Part shown: positions 1-11,409 of the stretch, in pieces
Position numbering within the stretch: position 1 is the first letter of the stretch
Layout of the letters: every line of letters begins with the position of its first letter
Assembly: GCF_016808095.1 (NCBI RefSeq)
Contig: NC_068970.1
Coordinates: forward strand, 45,729,630 to 45,793,629
Direction of reading: 5' to 3'
Source: Vigna angularis
Lineage: Eukaryota > Streptophyta > Magnoliopsida > Fabales > Fabaceae
Length of the DNA stretch: 64,000 bases
Position numbers and translations under genes: made by a program
Notes under the pieces: generated by a model
Told to the model about the DNA's origin: nothing
Databases searched by the model: none
The model's input: the letters and a program-made list of their open reading frames with translations, nothing else

Positions 1-868
1 GATAGGTTAATCGTACCAATATAATCCAACTTACAAAAAGGTAAATTAAAAAATTACTGAAACCAACAAAGATGCCGCTAGATGCCCTTCACAAACTCTA
101 TTGCAAGAAACTTATTTAACGGAGCATGCACCTACATATAAACACAACAAAATACCTCTATAACAGAAACATATACATAACTATGAAGACTTCACTCACA
201 TTTTTGTCTTCTCACTTTCACTTTAAAACAATTATATTTTACTAATTATTTTAATTTTACTCTTTTAATACAAATACCTGAAAATCATAAAATAGCATAT
301 GAAGTAAAAGTAGATTGCGACCTTATTTTTCAACGAACCACTGTTTTCTATCAAAGAATGTCTGACGCCCGTTTGAATGAAAATATTCAATTAAAAGACA
401 ACACTACAATAGTGCCTAATTAAAAAATTTCCTTTCTTAGCTAAAACTTCATATTTAGTATAACATGTGTTCGTAGTATTTCATATTAACATTTCCTTTA
501 AATATTTCTCATTTTTTGTTTTGTCTTCATTTTCATAACATTAGGTTTTTGTCTTTCATGCTATCTTAACAGATATTGATAATGCTAATAAGACCTAATT
601 CACGCTGACCTAGTCTTCCTCCCCATCTCAAAGGTTGGTCAAATAAGCACGGAAAATAAGGGAACCAATGATCCTTTGTAGGCTAGACAAAGAGTAAAAG
701 CTTGAGGATTTTTATTTTATTTTTTTTTATAATTTCTCTTGTCATTGAAAATCAGACATGAATCCCAGAAAACTTAATACAAAAGTTAAAAGATTCATTA
801 TCATGTACACATTGAGTCGTAAAACACTAAGGAAGTGCTTCTTACCTCACTGTGGTCATAGGTTACTT
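1..868. other. AT-rich intergenic DNA
   Basis: No convincing gene or complete mobile element seen. The short plus-strand reading frame starting near 758 runs antisense into the small gene at 869-1234 and has no recognisable domain. Confidence 0.5.
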
Positions 869-1234
869 TCAACCGATATTAATCACGGAACCTTCGAAAT
901 TCTGGGATCCAGTTCCATGGTTGATGAAGGATCCACAAGTAGTGCAATAGATCTCACTGCTTGTGGTGTTTGATCCAGAATATGATGTGGTCTCCGATTC
1001 CACTTTAACACCGTTTATCTTTGAATTCTCGAACTTTTGGCCAGCTCCAACGTGGTAAACCACTTCACCAGACCCATTTCTGCTTAGAACACATGAACAT
1101 GAGTCGCTTTTAATCTGTGAATCTTGGAAATTTTGTTGCCCTGATCCGTAGTTCTTGAAGGAAGGTTCTCTCGAAGGAGTGGCACTTGAAGTGGGACCTT
1201 TCCCCTTGGCCTTAGGGTTTCTAGTTTCTTCCAT
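869..1234 (-). CDS. Small repeat protein, divergent member of the NxGSGxQxF family (121 aa)
   Basis: Function not recognised. The protein has a Lys/Ser/Pro-rich first ~25 residues, then three imperfect copies of a ~20-residue unit with cores YGSGQQNF (about residue 30), VGAGQKFENSKING (about 62) and HGTGSQNFEGSVIN (about 105). The same core, G-S/T-G-x-Q-x-F followed by a beta-branched residue and Asn, occurs in the genes at 11024, 13907 and 57509, so I take it as a distant paralogue. It has Cys residues (CSC, CTTC) absent from the repeats of the others and lacks their N-terminal MSGF..LFG segment. No signal peptide or membrane segment is evident. The start ATG at 1234 lies in a favourable CCATGG-type context when read on the + strand. 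I see no obvious TATA box. A real gene is inferred from the conserved repeat pattern; an expressed pseudogene is possible. Confidence 0.6.
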   Translation of the reverse strand: MEETRNPKAKGKGPTSSATPSREPSFKNYGSGQQNFQDSQIKSDSCSCVLSRNGSGEVVYHVGAGQKFENSKINGVKVESETTSYSGSNTTSSEIYCTTCGSFINHGTGSQNFEGSVINIG

Positions 1235-1659
1235 GGCTATGGGATTACAGCGTTGATGATCTTTGCAATCTCACTTTCCCTCACTGATACACAAGATAAT
1301 TAAGAAGACTAAAAGGTTAAACAAAAATAATTTACGCCTAGTCAACTTTTGTAATTGGATATAGGTTATAATTTCCTTTCCTCTTGCGTTTTGAATGATT
1401 CCCCGCTTGGGTTCTTTATTATTTAAAATTGTTATCATAAGACGACTTTGACGAGGTTAACAAAAAGGGTAACAACTTGTAAAGATTTAAAAACAAATAG
1501 AATGAGCAATCTTTCATAAATTAGGATTTGTTTAAACATAAATTGATCTGTAAAAGTTAATTTTTCATAAAAATGAAAAAAAAATGTCATAGAAACAATG
1601 ACAGAGGGTTTCACCCATGAAAATACATCATAGATATATAAATGGTGTGTTTAGTATAC
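1235..1659. other. AT-rich intergenic DNA
   Basis: Upstream side of the small minus-strand gene. It should hold that gene's promoter, but I cannot point to a clear TATA box. Confidence 0.4.
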
Positions 1660-2104
1660 TCAATGAATTAAATTATTAATATGTCAACCTCTTTAATCAT
1701 CCTTTGCTGCTAATTAGCGACTTCTCCAAAGATAACAAATTCTTCTCATTTATCTCATTATTTGTGAAATTTTCCTTCGAGACAAAAAAGTTTAAATAAT
1801 ATAATTAATGAAGGAATAATCAATGAATTGTAGTGTGTGTTAATTTGTGATAAAAAAAATTAAAAATATATGTTTTAGCCAAAAGTGGAAAGTGACTTCA
1901 GTTAAAAACATTCAAATTATACTGTTACTATAAAAGGAACTTCTTTTCCATGCTATATGCTGTAAAAGTTAATCAACTTTCTTAATAATAGTTTGGGAGG
2001 GATAAGGCTTTGCCGAACAATAAACTGATCATAGGGTTAATACTTCTCTATCTCTTAGAGTTATCCCATGTCTTTATTAGTTGTGATGTTTCCGTAGTTA
2101 CATT

Positions 2105-3597
2105 CACTAGTGCAGAAAAGGCCTTTAACGTTAACTTTTAGACTCGACTCTCAAATATCCAACGTAAAAAATGATTGGTGGCATTTTCTGTAAATAAAAC
2201 AATCATATAGACGTCTTTTCTAGAGGGAACAGACGTCTAAAGCCATATAGACGTCTGATGTGGGGGAACAGACTTCTATGTACTCATTTTCGAAATCTAA
2301 AAAGTCACTTTTTAACTCCATTTAGACGTCAAATCCTGCCAATCCTACTTCTAAAGCCATATAGACGTCTGATGGGGGAACAAACTTCTATGTACTCATT
2401 TTTTAAATCTAAAAAGTCACTTTTTGACTCCGTTTAGATGTTAGATCCGGTCAATCCGACTTCTAAAGCCATATAGACGTCTGATGTGGGGGAAAAAGAC
2501 TTCTATATACTCATTTTTAAAATCTAAAAAGTCACTTTTTAACTCCATTTCAACGTCAATTCCGGCCAAATCAACTTCTACAGCCAAATAGACGTCTGAT
2601 GTGGGGGGAACCGACTTCTATATACTCATTTTTTAAATCTAAAAAGCCACTTTTTAACTCCATTTAGACGTCAGATCTCGCCAATCCGACTTCTACAACC
2701 ATATAGACGTCTGATGTGGGGGGAACTGACTTCTATATACTCATTTTTGAAATCTAAAAAGTCACTTTTTAACTTCATTTAGACGTTAGAACTCGCCAAT
2801 CCGACTTCTACAGCCATATAGATGTCTGATGTGGGGGGAACCGACTTCTATATACTCATTTTTGAAATCTAAAAAGTCACTTTTTAACTCCATTTAGACG
2901 TTAGATCCCGCCAATCCGACTTCTACAGCCATATAGACGTTTGATGTAGGGGGAACCGACTTCTATATGACTACATTAAAACATTGCGAGCGCGAGGCAG
3001 CAGTTACACACACTTAATGTTCATCATCTTCCTCACGTTTTCTCTCTACGGGTTACACTTTTCAGGTTCGTTTTCTCACTTTTGCACCGCTTTAAATTAA
3101 TTTTACTTTGATTACATCACTCTTTGATGCATTATCTTTCATTTGAACCGATTAAAATGCGTTTTCGTTGGGTTTTGGTGTAGTTTTGCTCGTGTCCTTG
3201 GGCGGTGAATTCTTGTGTTTTGCACTCCTCCAATTCTCTCTACTGCGTTTTTAAAACCATCCAATACAACAAAAACGTACAATACATTCTCTTAACCTAA
3301 AATATAAAGTTGTAAACTCGAATCACCATGAGCTAAGAGCAACCCGAGAGGCCTCAAGTGAAAAAAAATCCAATCAAATATGGCGACGTTTTAAACGTCT
3401 GATCTATAGTGTCAGACATCTATATAGACGTCTGACCTATCGGATGTCTATTAGACATCTGACCTATCGGATGTCTATATAGACGTCTGACCTATCGGGT
3501 TCGACGTCTCATTAACGTCACCCATATAGACGTCGGACAAAGATTAGACGTTAAAAGCCCAAAATAACAAACGTCTAAAGCTCTTTCTGCACTAGTG
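2105..3597. mobile_element. Non-autonomous CACTA (En/Spm-type) DNA transposon
   Basis: The element begins CACTAGTGCAGAAAAGGC and ends with the imperfect inverted counterpart CTTTCTGCACTAGTG. It is flanked by a 3-bp target-site duplication ATT (2102-2104 and 3598-3600), as expected for this superfamily. The paralogous segment at about 7880 carries the sequence with one ATT and no insertion, which confirms the boundaries. Inside are short 'agacgtc' subterminal motifs near both ends, a 115-bp tandem array, and about 350 bp of unrelated sequence (roughly 2985-3330). No transposase is present, so mobility would need enzymes in trans. Confidence 0.92.
2243..2990. repeat. Tandem array, ~115-bp unit, about 6.5 copies
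   Basis: The landmark 'ccatatagacgtctgatg' or a near match recurs at 2243, 2357, 2469, 2584, 2699, 2814 and 2929, a spacing of 112-115 bp. The later units are closest to each other. The array lies in the subterminal part of the CACTA element, where transposase-binding repeats are usual. Confidence 0.9.
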
Positions 3598-4320
3598 ATT
3601 CTACATTTACATGTTATTTTGTAATGGTGTTTATTTATTTTTTATTTTTGAATACCAATAACAAATATAATTAAAGTGAGACAATTAGGATGCCACAACC
3701 CTTATAAAAAAGAGAAGAAAAGAAAAAGAAAAATGTATTGTTTTGTGATAATCCTTTAAGTATTAGTGAAACCTTAGAATGTAAATTGATTCAACACTAT
3801 ATTATGTTCACTAATGCCGTTTTGTCGTTTTAAATCTTGTTATATGATTCAATTTTCAAGAAAACGAAACAAATAAAGACGTTATGATAATTTTGAAAAT
3901 TTCATAAACTTATAAGCCCCGATTGCAAAGAAACTAAAGTCATACATATTTTTTTACTCTAGTTTCCCAACAACCAAGGTCGAAAGGTGCACGAAATTTT
4001 CAAAATTTTTTGAAATTCATGTTATTCTTTTACTTGTTTTATTTGAACGAGAGGATTTGGTTTCGGTTATTGAACAACCAAAACCATACATATGTTTTGT
4101 TTCAGTTTTTAAAGAACCGAGGTCAAAAGGTGTGTAAAATTTTTCAAAATCCTCTCCATTATTTAAATTTTTTAATATAAAAAAGAGATTTGGTTTCCAT
4201 TATCATACATCTTTTTCTGTTTAGGTTCCCTAACAACCAAGACCGAAAGATGTGGGAAAATTTTAAATTTTTTTCAAAATTCACGTTTTTTTAACTATTT
4301 TATCCGGGTGAAATTTTAAC

Positions 4321-5048
4321 TCTTTTTCTGTTTAGGTTCCCTAACAACCAAAATGTCACCGTTTTTACCTCACTTGGATATGCTCTAATTACATAACCGA
4401 AACTCAATGTCTAAAATAGCAGGTGCCAAAATTCTTTCTTGTTCCAATGTTTAGTTGAATTTATTATGAATAATCTAAAAAATTCTTCCTTTTAATTAAG
4501 AATCTAGTTTGGTTAATAATGTGATCACCAACAAATTGATTAAAATTTTACTTTAATTAATTTAAAATCTAAAAACAATAATTTGTAGATAATCGATGAT
4601 AAATCTATTTTGGAAAAACAATAAAATTAGCCTGTTTGCTAAAATTGTTTTATAGTCTTTTATTAATTTGTTATTTAATTTGTTGTTATCAAATTCACAT
4701 TTATATTATTTTCATATCAATCTTATTTATTAATTCCAATAGGTTAGATGTTTACTTTTATCTTTTATTATTTGCATCGTGTTTTATTAACCTTTCATGT
4801 AGGATTTTATAAGAATCAATTGTTGAAAATAAATTCTATATTTCTTGAAATACGACTCAGGGTTAACCCCCTTTCTAATGTGTTAACTATTAACTTGACA
4901 ATATAAAAGTTGTCTTAGTGGTAATTTAATAGCGTGACTGATAGCATGTCACACCATTATCAACACCATTATGCACTCATTCTATATTATTATCTCCCCA
5001 AATTTTTTGACATTTATCAATGGTTATGTGTCAATTTTGTCTTTTTGC
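4321..5048. other. AT-rich intergenic DNA
   Basis: No gene seen. The direct copy of the preceding segment stops near 4315. Confidence 0.4.
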
Positions 5049-5340
5049 ATCAGCTTTGCCAATGCTAATTACACTAACTTCAAAAGAAAAAAATATTCCT
5101 ATAGTACCTCTATGTTTAAATAATATAAATAAATAAATAATTATAATGGATTAAGAAGATGATTATAAAGGAAGAAGATGAATGTAGATAAAAAATCAGC
5201 TTTGCCAATGCTAATTACACTAACTTCAAAAGAAAAAAATATTCCTATAGTACCTCTATGTTTAAATAATATAAATAAATAAATAATTATAATGGATTAA
5301 GAAGATGATTATAAAGGAAGAAGATGAATGTAGATAAAAA
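5049..5340. repeat. Perfect 146-bp tandem duplication
   Basis: Positions 5049-5194 are followed directly by an apparently identical copy at 5195-5340. I found no mismatch by eye, which suggests a recent event. No coding content. Confidence 0.92.
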
Positions 5341-6225
5341 GGATGAGTATGAATAAAATGTAGGTAAAAGAAATAGAGATAAATGAAAATTATGAGTGTG
5401 AGAAGATTGGTGAATGTGAATGAAAATGATGAGTGTGAGAAGATTTATATAAAAAGTGAGATAAGTAAATTATGAGTGAAGAAATTTTTCATATTTAAAT
5501 ATAGACATTTATATTAAGAAATATATAATTTAAATACGAAGAATGCATCCGAATTCAAAATATATAATTTAGTATAAGCTAAGTTCACAATAACTTATAA
5601 ATATATATAAATATTACAAATAAATGAGGTTAGAATTTCATAATTCAATTTTAACCTTATTTTATTTTATTTCTTTTTCTTTTAGCTAATATCCTGTAAA
5701 TCCTAAACCGTTTAGAAAAAGGAAATTTTAAAAATAAAATATTAAAAATAAATAAGTGCAATTGAAAAGGTAATTTTACTAAGTCAATACTAAAAATTTA
5801 CTTATTTTTAATATTTATCTTATTTAACAATGGTTAATTTAACGGTACCACAAATATCTAAAAATATTAACTAAACGTCTAAAGCAAATATATATATTTT
5901 AAATGGGTTTTTGTTAACTTAGATAACCTTTTAAAGTGTATTAAATTTTAGTTGACAAAAATACCTTTATATATTATGCATTCTAAGTTTTAAGGTTAAG
6001 ACTATTTGAATAATTTTGATTTTTTTTATTTTTTTATTTTAAATTAAAAATAAAAATTATTAAAATATCCTTGTGTTTAAAGTATGTCTTTTTTTATAAA
6101 TAAGGATTTTTTGATCAATTAAAATTTGGTACATTTTAAGAAGTTACATAAGATATCAAACCCTATTTTAAATATAAATAATCTTTATGACTTAGAAACT
6201 AGCTTATAATCATGTTTTTGTTTAT
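5341..6225. other. Very AT-rich intergenic DNA
   Basis: No gene seen. It has purine-rich 'gatgagtgtgagaaga'-like short repeats at 5345-5470, then low-complexity A/T sequence. Confidence 0.4.
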
Positions 6226-6229
6226 GCTT

Positions 6230-7420
6230 TGAAAATAAGAGAGTTGGATGAGTTTTATGCTTGGTTTTCCTTATTTTTGCAGATTTTAAGATGAATTGGA
6301 TGAAAGAAGTAAAGTAGGAAGAAGTTAGAATCAGAAGAGGAAGTGAAAAGTGCACAAAGAGAGAAGACGCAAGTGCCGCTCAGCGGAAATTAGCGCTGAG
6401 CGGTGTTTTGAGGACCCGTAGCCAATGCTGAGGGGAAAATACAGCTGAGCGTCAAATCTGAAGTGCGGCGCTTACCGCTGAGCGGTATTTATCGCTGAGC
6501 AGTATTTACCGTTGAGCGTTATTTTTATGGGCTTGGACTTACTTTTCAGTAATTTTTAGAATACTATATAAGGTTTTAGTCGACCTAGGTTAGACATCTT
6601 TGGCTGGAATGAAGCAAAATACACTTTTTCACCTCTTAGAAGAGGATTTTGGATGCTCAGGCTCCACTCTTCAAATCCTAGGGTTTTATCTTTCATTCTT
6701 CCATTGTTTTTCATCTAGTTTCACCATGAATATGGTGAACTAACCTTTATTGTTGTTGGGGAATCAATGTAATCCTTTGAAACTCTCATGTATTGAATTT
6801 GTTCTTTAAGATATATGCTTTCTTTCATTAATTGTTAGGTTTTTTCCTCTTTGCTATAAGCATGCATTGTTTAACTCATTCGATGTCATGATTATTGATT
6901 TTGTCGATATGAACACATACAGGGAAATCTAGATCTGGGGAATCTCTCCCAATAGTAGTATAAACCTAGACATAGGAGTATGATGGTTGGTTGCCTTTAA
7001 ACTTCTGTGCTTTATAATGCATGAATAATTGTTAGGGAGACAAGACATTGTAAACTAGTGATTATGAGTAGGCTTTCTTCACCGAGACATCTGGTTTAAG
7101 ATAAATTAGAAAGTGACATTAACATTAATGAAGAAAGATGAATTCTTGAATACATGAGAGTGCATAGGATGAATTGATAAACCCCAACAACATAATCATT
7201 CATATATTTCAAATCACGTGTTTTGCTTCTTCTTTTCCATTGATCAATACATGCATTCATATTTAATTTTTAGTATTTGCATTTAATATCTCAAAGAATT
7301 GGTTTTCCAAGTCTTAGATAATCAACAAATCACATAACTGTCTAGGCTGTGAGTCCTTTGAAAGAACGATACTTGGTCTTACCAGTTTTATTACTTGATA
7401 CGATTCGGTTACACTTTATT
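6230..7420 (+). mobile_element. LTR remnant related to the Athila-like LTRs (solo LTR or fragment)
   Basis: The last ~110 bp (7310-7420) match, in opposite orientation, the first ~100 bp of the LTR at 44338 and of the LTRs at 21774/30060: 'gagtcctttg', 'gatacttggtcttac', 'attacttgatacg' and 'cggt-acact'. At 6370-6500 it has GC-rich inverted motifs (cgctcagcgg, gcgctgagcgg) at a place similar to the GC hairpins in those LTRs. A TATA-like 'ctatataagg' sits near 6565. The outer left boundary and target-site duplication were not found. Confidence 0.6.
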
Positions 7421-7429
7421 AACATATAG

Positions 7430-8822
7430 TCAAAGAATTAAATAATTAATATGTCAACCTCTTTAATCATCCGCTGCAAATTAGCGACTTCTCCAAAGAT
7501 AACAAATTCTTCTCATTTATCTCATATTATTTGTGAAAATTTTCCTTAGAGACAAAAAAAGTTTAAATATTATAATTAATGAAGGAATAATCAATGAATT
7601 GTAGTGTGTGTATTAATTTGTGATAAAAAAATTAAAAGTATATATGTTTTAGCCAAAAGTGGAAAGTGACTTCAGTTAAAAACATTCAAATTATGTTACT
7701 GTTACTGTAAAAGGAACTTCTTTTCCATGCTATATGCTGTAAAAGTTAATCAACTTTCTTAATAATTGTTTGGGATAAGGCTTTGCCGAACAATAAACTG
7801 ATCATAGGGTTAATACTTCTCTATCTCTTAGAGTTATCCCATGTCTTTATTAGTTGGGATGTTTCAGTAGTTACATTCTACATTCACATGTTATTACTAT
7901 AGTTGTAATGGTGTTTATTTATTTTTTATTTTTGAATACCAATAACAAATATAATTAAAAGAGAGACAATTAGGATGCCACAATCCTTATAAAAGAAAAG
8001 GAAAAAGAAAAGATCCAAAAATCAACTTCCTCATGGGTACCTCCTCCTACATTGTCAATAAAAAAAAAAACTTCAAATGTTGACAACATTCAACTCCTCA
8101 AACAAACATAATATGTTCAAAGAATCCAAAAGATAGTAGAATTCAAAAGATATTATGAAATGTAACATCAAGTATTGTCTTTGCGTATCCTTAGTTCATT
8201 GAACACTCCTCCACATCTAGCAAGAACTTACACTAGGTAAACACTTGTACATAAAAGAAAAACGTGTTTTGTGATAATTTTCTAAGTATTAGTGAAACCT
8301 TAGAATGTAAATTGATTGAACACCATGTTATAATGCAATTTTGTCTCTTTAAATCTTGTTATATGATTCAATTTTCAAGAAAATTAAATAAATAAAGATG
8401 TTATAATAATTTTGAAAATTTCATAAACTTATAAGCTCCGATAACAAAGAAACTAAAGCGATACATACTTTATTACTCTAGTTCCCCAACAACTAAGGTT
8501 GGAAGGTGCACGAAATTTTCAAAATTTTTTGACATTTATGTTATTTTTTTACTTGTTTCATTTGAACGAGAGGATTTGGCTTTGGTTATTGAACAACCAA
8601 AACTATACATAGGTTTTGTTTCAGTTTTTAAAGAACCGAGGTTAAAAGGTGTGTAAAATATTTCAAAATCTTTTCCATTATTTTAATTATTTAATATAAA
8701 GAAAGAAATTTTACTTCGATTAAGATACATCTTTTTTTGCTTAGGTTCCCTAACAACCAATGTGCAAAAATTTTCAATTTCTTTCAAAATTCATGTTTTT
8801 TTAATTATTTTATCCGAGTGAG
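7430..8822. repeat. Segmental duplication, copy 2 (empty CACTA site)
   Basis: Colinear with 1660-4320 but without the CACTA element. The site reads 'gttacattctacatt' at about 7872-7886 with one ATT. It also contains about 230 bp (roughly 8013-8250) absent from copy 1, an insertion here or a deletion there. No gene is visible. Confidence 0.8.
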
Positions 8823-8834
8823 AAGATTTCTCTT

Positions 8835-9010
8835 TAGTGTTGTCTAAGGTTATTTTTAACGAAATTTCTATTAAGGCATCACTATTTCCTATTTTCCTCC
8901 ACTATTCTAGTTCTCTATGAACATTGTTTTGCCATCATCCTCTATTGTTTTGTCATCAAACGTCACTATGTTGTCGCTTCGTCGCTTTTACCAATCCTCC
9001 ACTCCTTCAT
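8835..9010. repeat. Direct repeat A1
   Basis: Diverged match to 9640-9830, sharing 'ttatttttaac-aaattt', 'aggc-tcactatt', 'ttt-ccat-at', 'tgtc' and 'ccactcct' landmarks in order. A LINE fragment lies between the two copies. The copies carry 'aaccgaagcata'-type motifs like those of the CACTA elements further right. Confidence 0.5.
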
Positions 9011-9049
9011 GCATTCCTTCGTGCATGTGTATTTTTGTCTAGGTACATT

Positions 9050-9310
9050 ATAAGATCTACATTTTCTAAGAAAATATTGAAGTCATCTTTCTTTTACTAC
9101 AACCTAACTGGGACAATCCTCTCCCTTCTTTTGGATTTTTAATAATATTAAAATCTCCTACCATACACCACACCCTATTATGGTGATCCTTCCTACACCT
9201 AGTTATTTCTTCCCACATAACTTTCTTTTCATTATACTCACATGAGAAATATACATTTACCACTCACTGGTTGTTTTTTATCCCCTCATTACTCATTAGA
9301 AGACAACAAA
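9050..9310 (-). pseudogene. LINE endonuclease fragment
   Basis: The minus strand encodes VNVYFSCEYNEKKVMWEEI and then WCMVGDFNIIKNPKEGRG. This matches the apurinic-endonuclease domain of plant LINE ORF2, where 'GDFN' carries the catalytic Asp and Asn. The reading frame is open only for about 65 codons and has stops on both sides, with no RT nearby, so it is a dead 5' fragment. Confidence 0.75.
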
Positions 9311-9639
9311 ACCTTCTTATCCTAATTTTGGTTTTAAAACAAAATAAATTTGCTTTTACTCCATATACTCAATAAACCATTAACACTATGATAAGTGTAT
9401 ATTTATGTCTTTTTTCTAACCTTGATTTTAAATTTTAAATTGTATATTTGTGCTTAAAATATTGATTGAAATAGAATTCTAGCAATTGAAAATATTAATT
9501 TTGTGAAATAAAATTGTTTTAAAAATTAATTTTTAGTTGCATTTTAAAATTTTCAAATATATTCAAAATTTTCATTTTTTTAATTATTTTATTTAAACAA
9601 GAGGATTTAGCTTCGATTTTTATTATAACCGAAGCATAA

Positions 9640-9830
9640 AGTATTTTCTAAAGTTATTTTTAACTAAATTTTTACAAAGGCGTCACTATTCTATCTTCTT
9701 TCACTGCTTTAAATCTCTAAGATTGTCGATTTGCCATTATACTGCACTTTTTTCGTTATCAAACACCACCACATTGTTGCTTTACCGCTACTACCACTTC
9801 TCCACTCCTCCATTCTCATTTCTTCCTTTC
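9640..9830. repeat. Direct repeat A2
   Basis: Second, diverged copy of 8835-9010. No coding potential. Confidence 0.45.
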
Positions 9831-11023
9831 CCTTCCATATCCTCAACTCCATATCCTCCATTTTGCTTCCATTTCATATAATAATTTATATCGTATTAGA
9901 ATTATATTAGAATAGGCTAAATCAATACCAAAAGTATCACAATTTAACCCACTCTAATATTTGAAAGCAAAATTATATTTTCTCCTAATGATTCCTGGAT
10001 AATCAATTAACATGTCTACAATTTGATTTTACACGTAATATTATATATTGTTTTAATAAATATGAATGACAACTCAATTATTTTAAAATGACTTTAGGAT
10101 TAATTGAGTTTCTTTCTCACTATTTATTTGTTGTACGGACAATAATAATTCCATCCAAGTTATAAATCTTACTCCTTTGACCACCTATTTTATAGAAAAA
10201 TGCTATGATTTCAACCATGGTCCTACCAGTATTTGCACTAAAAAAACACTATATCAATTAAGAATGATTTTAGCAGAATTCATGTTCATATCAGCACATA
10301 AGTTTGAAAATGAATATTAGTAACATTGATTCTTGGATGAAAAGACTTTGTCGAAACATTGGTTTTTAAGTGTAAGTTTTAGTTAACTTTTTTTATACAT
10401 AGAGTTAGATTTTTGGTACCTTGAATTGAATAAATGACTTTCAATCAAATTTAAATGAAAGATTATATTAATTAAAGCCATGGTTGTACTACTTTACTAT
10501 ACTTTGCTACCAATACTAAAGTCGTCGTTATCAATTACAACATCAGTTATAAAGATGAAAGTTAAAGTTAAAACTGTGTGTATAAATACGACTTCTTAAC
10601 AACAAAAATGGTGTCATCTGAGTACCAATCTGCCTACTTTAGTAATATCCAAAAGAAAACACACCCAATTTAATTAAAACCCCAAAAAATAAGAGAAGCA
10701 ATTATTTAGCTTCAAACGCAAAGCCAAAAAGTTATATATATTAGCGTCATCTTTCGTATGTGAGTATTAGAAACATGTAAATGTAGTGATGAATTATAAG
10801 ATGACAGAGTGGAGCACATATTAGATAACTTGAGGAATATATTACAGTACAAACTACTTATGGCTCAGCACCACTATCATAATATTATTAGCATATATAT
10901 GATCATAGACACCTTACACAGAGGCCCACAAAATGAGCAGTTTGTGTTTCTTATTCCCACAATATTATATATTACATATATAATTAAGTATATTATAGTT
11001 CTTGAAAGTGATAGCTGAAAGAA
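9831..11023. other. AT-rich intergenic DNA and 3' flank of a small gene
   Basis: No gene seen. The last ~250 bp (about 10790-11023) resemble 13770-13906, the 3' flank of the tandem paralogue, with shared 'attattagca-atat', 'aggcccaca' and 'attatatat' landmarks. This is probably 3' UTR. Confidence 0.5.
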
Positions 11024-11269
11024 TCACTCGTACCTAGCACCAGTGTTAAACTTGGCCCTTCCAAAGTCCTGTTTTCCTGAACCTGAGTTGTTGAAAGCAC
11101 TTTTGGTGCCATTGTTACCCCTTGAAGGTGCGTTTCTCCCTCTGGCAACTTGCACACCAGTGTTGAACTCCCCTTTCTTGAAATCTTGTCCTCCCCCCGA
11201 GTTCTTGAAGGCGTCCTCAGTGCCATTGTTTGCATCCCAACCGAACAGTGTGCTAAAGAAACCAGACAT
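11024..11269 (-). CDS. Small two-repeat protein of the NNGT..NSGSGxQDF family (81 aa)
   Basis: Function not recognised. After a short hydrophobic start (MSGFFSTLFG) come two copies of a ~26-residue unit: NNGTEDAF then NSGGGQDF..GEFNTG (about residues 14-38), and NNGTKSAF then NSGSGKQDF..KFNTG (about 53-78). An Arg/Pro spacer (ARGRNAPSRG) separates them. The first unit has lost one residue in the SGSG stretch compared with its paralogues. Composition is dominated by Gly, Asn, Ser, Lys and Phe. No Cys, signal peptide or long membrane helix is present. The ATG at 11269 matches the start of the 13907-14155 paralogue. A TATA box lies about 92 bp upstream. Expression and translation are inferred from conservation with the paralogues. 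Confidence 0.8.
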   Translation of the reverse strand: MSGFFSTLFGWDANNGTEDAFKNSGGGQDFKKGEFNTGVQVARGRNAPSRGNNGTKSAFNNSGSGKQDFGRAKFNTGARYE

Positions 11270-11360
11270 GGTCGAGGAAATTAAGGATCTTGTTAATTAC
11301 TTTCTCTCTCACCTTTCTCTCTCTTCTTCCCTTCAACTTTGCTATGAACCCAACCCTCCT

Positions 11361-11366
11361 TTTATA
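11361..11366 (-). promoter_or_regulatory. TATA box of the 11024-11269 gene
   Basis: On the minus strand CTATAAAAGG precedes GAGGGTTGGGTTCATAGCAAA. The same TATA and downstream block occur at 14230-14256 ahead of the tandem paralogue, so the core promoter and transcription start region were duplicated with the gene. Confidence 0.75.
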
Positions 11367-11409
11367 GATACTGAAAGGAGAATATCTCATTTAACTACCC
11401 ATCTTTGAT

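Larger units (their letters stand above)
1660..4320. repeat. Segmental duplication, copy 1 (interrupted by a CACTA element)
   Basis: Sequence on both sides of the CACTA element at 2105-3597 is colinear with 7430-8822: shared landmarks include the tract around 1680 (matching 7448), the motif around 2080-2104 (matching 7855-7880), and the run of 'aaccgagg'-like motifs at 3960-4310 (matching 8470-8822). No coding sequence is visible. The repeated 'aaccaaggtcgaaagg' and 'aaccgaggtc' motifs look like decayed transposon subterminal sequence. Confidence 0.8.

Noticed and set aside
2243..2990. Regular repeats suggestive of a CRISPR array
   Set aside because: The whole 115-bp unit is repeated with no unique spacers, inside a CACTA element in plant DNA.
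11043..11408. Plus-strand ORF of 121 codons (and similar ones at 13926-14282 and 57531-57800)
   Set aside because: These are antisense frames of the three small repeat genes; the Leu/Pro-rich repeats mirror the coding repeats, and promoter and leader conservation supports the minus strand.
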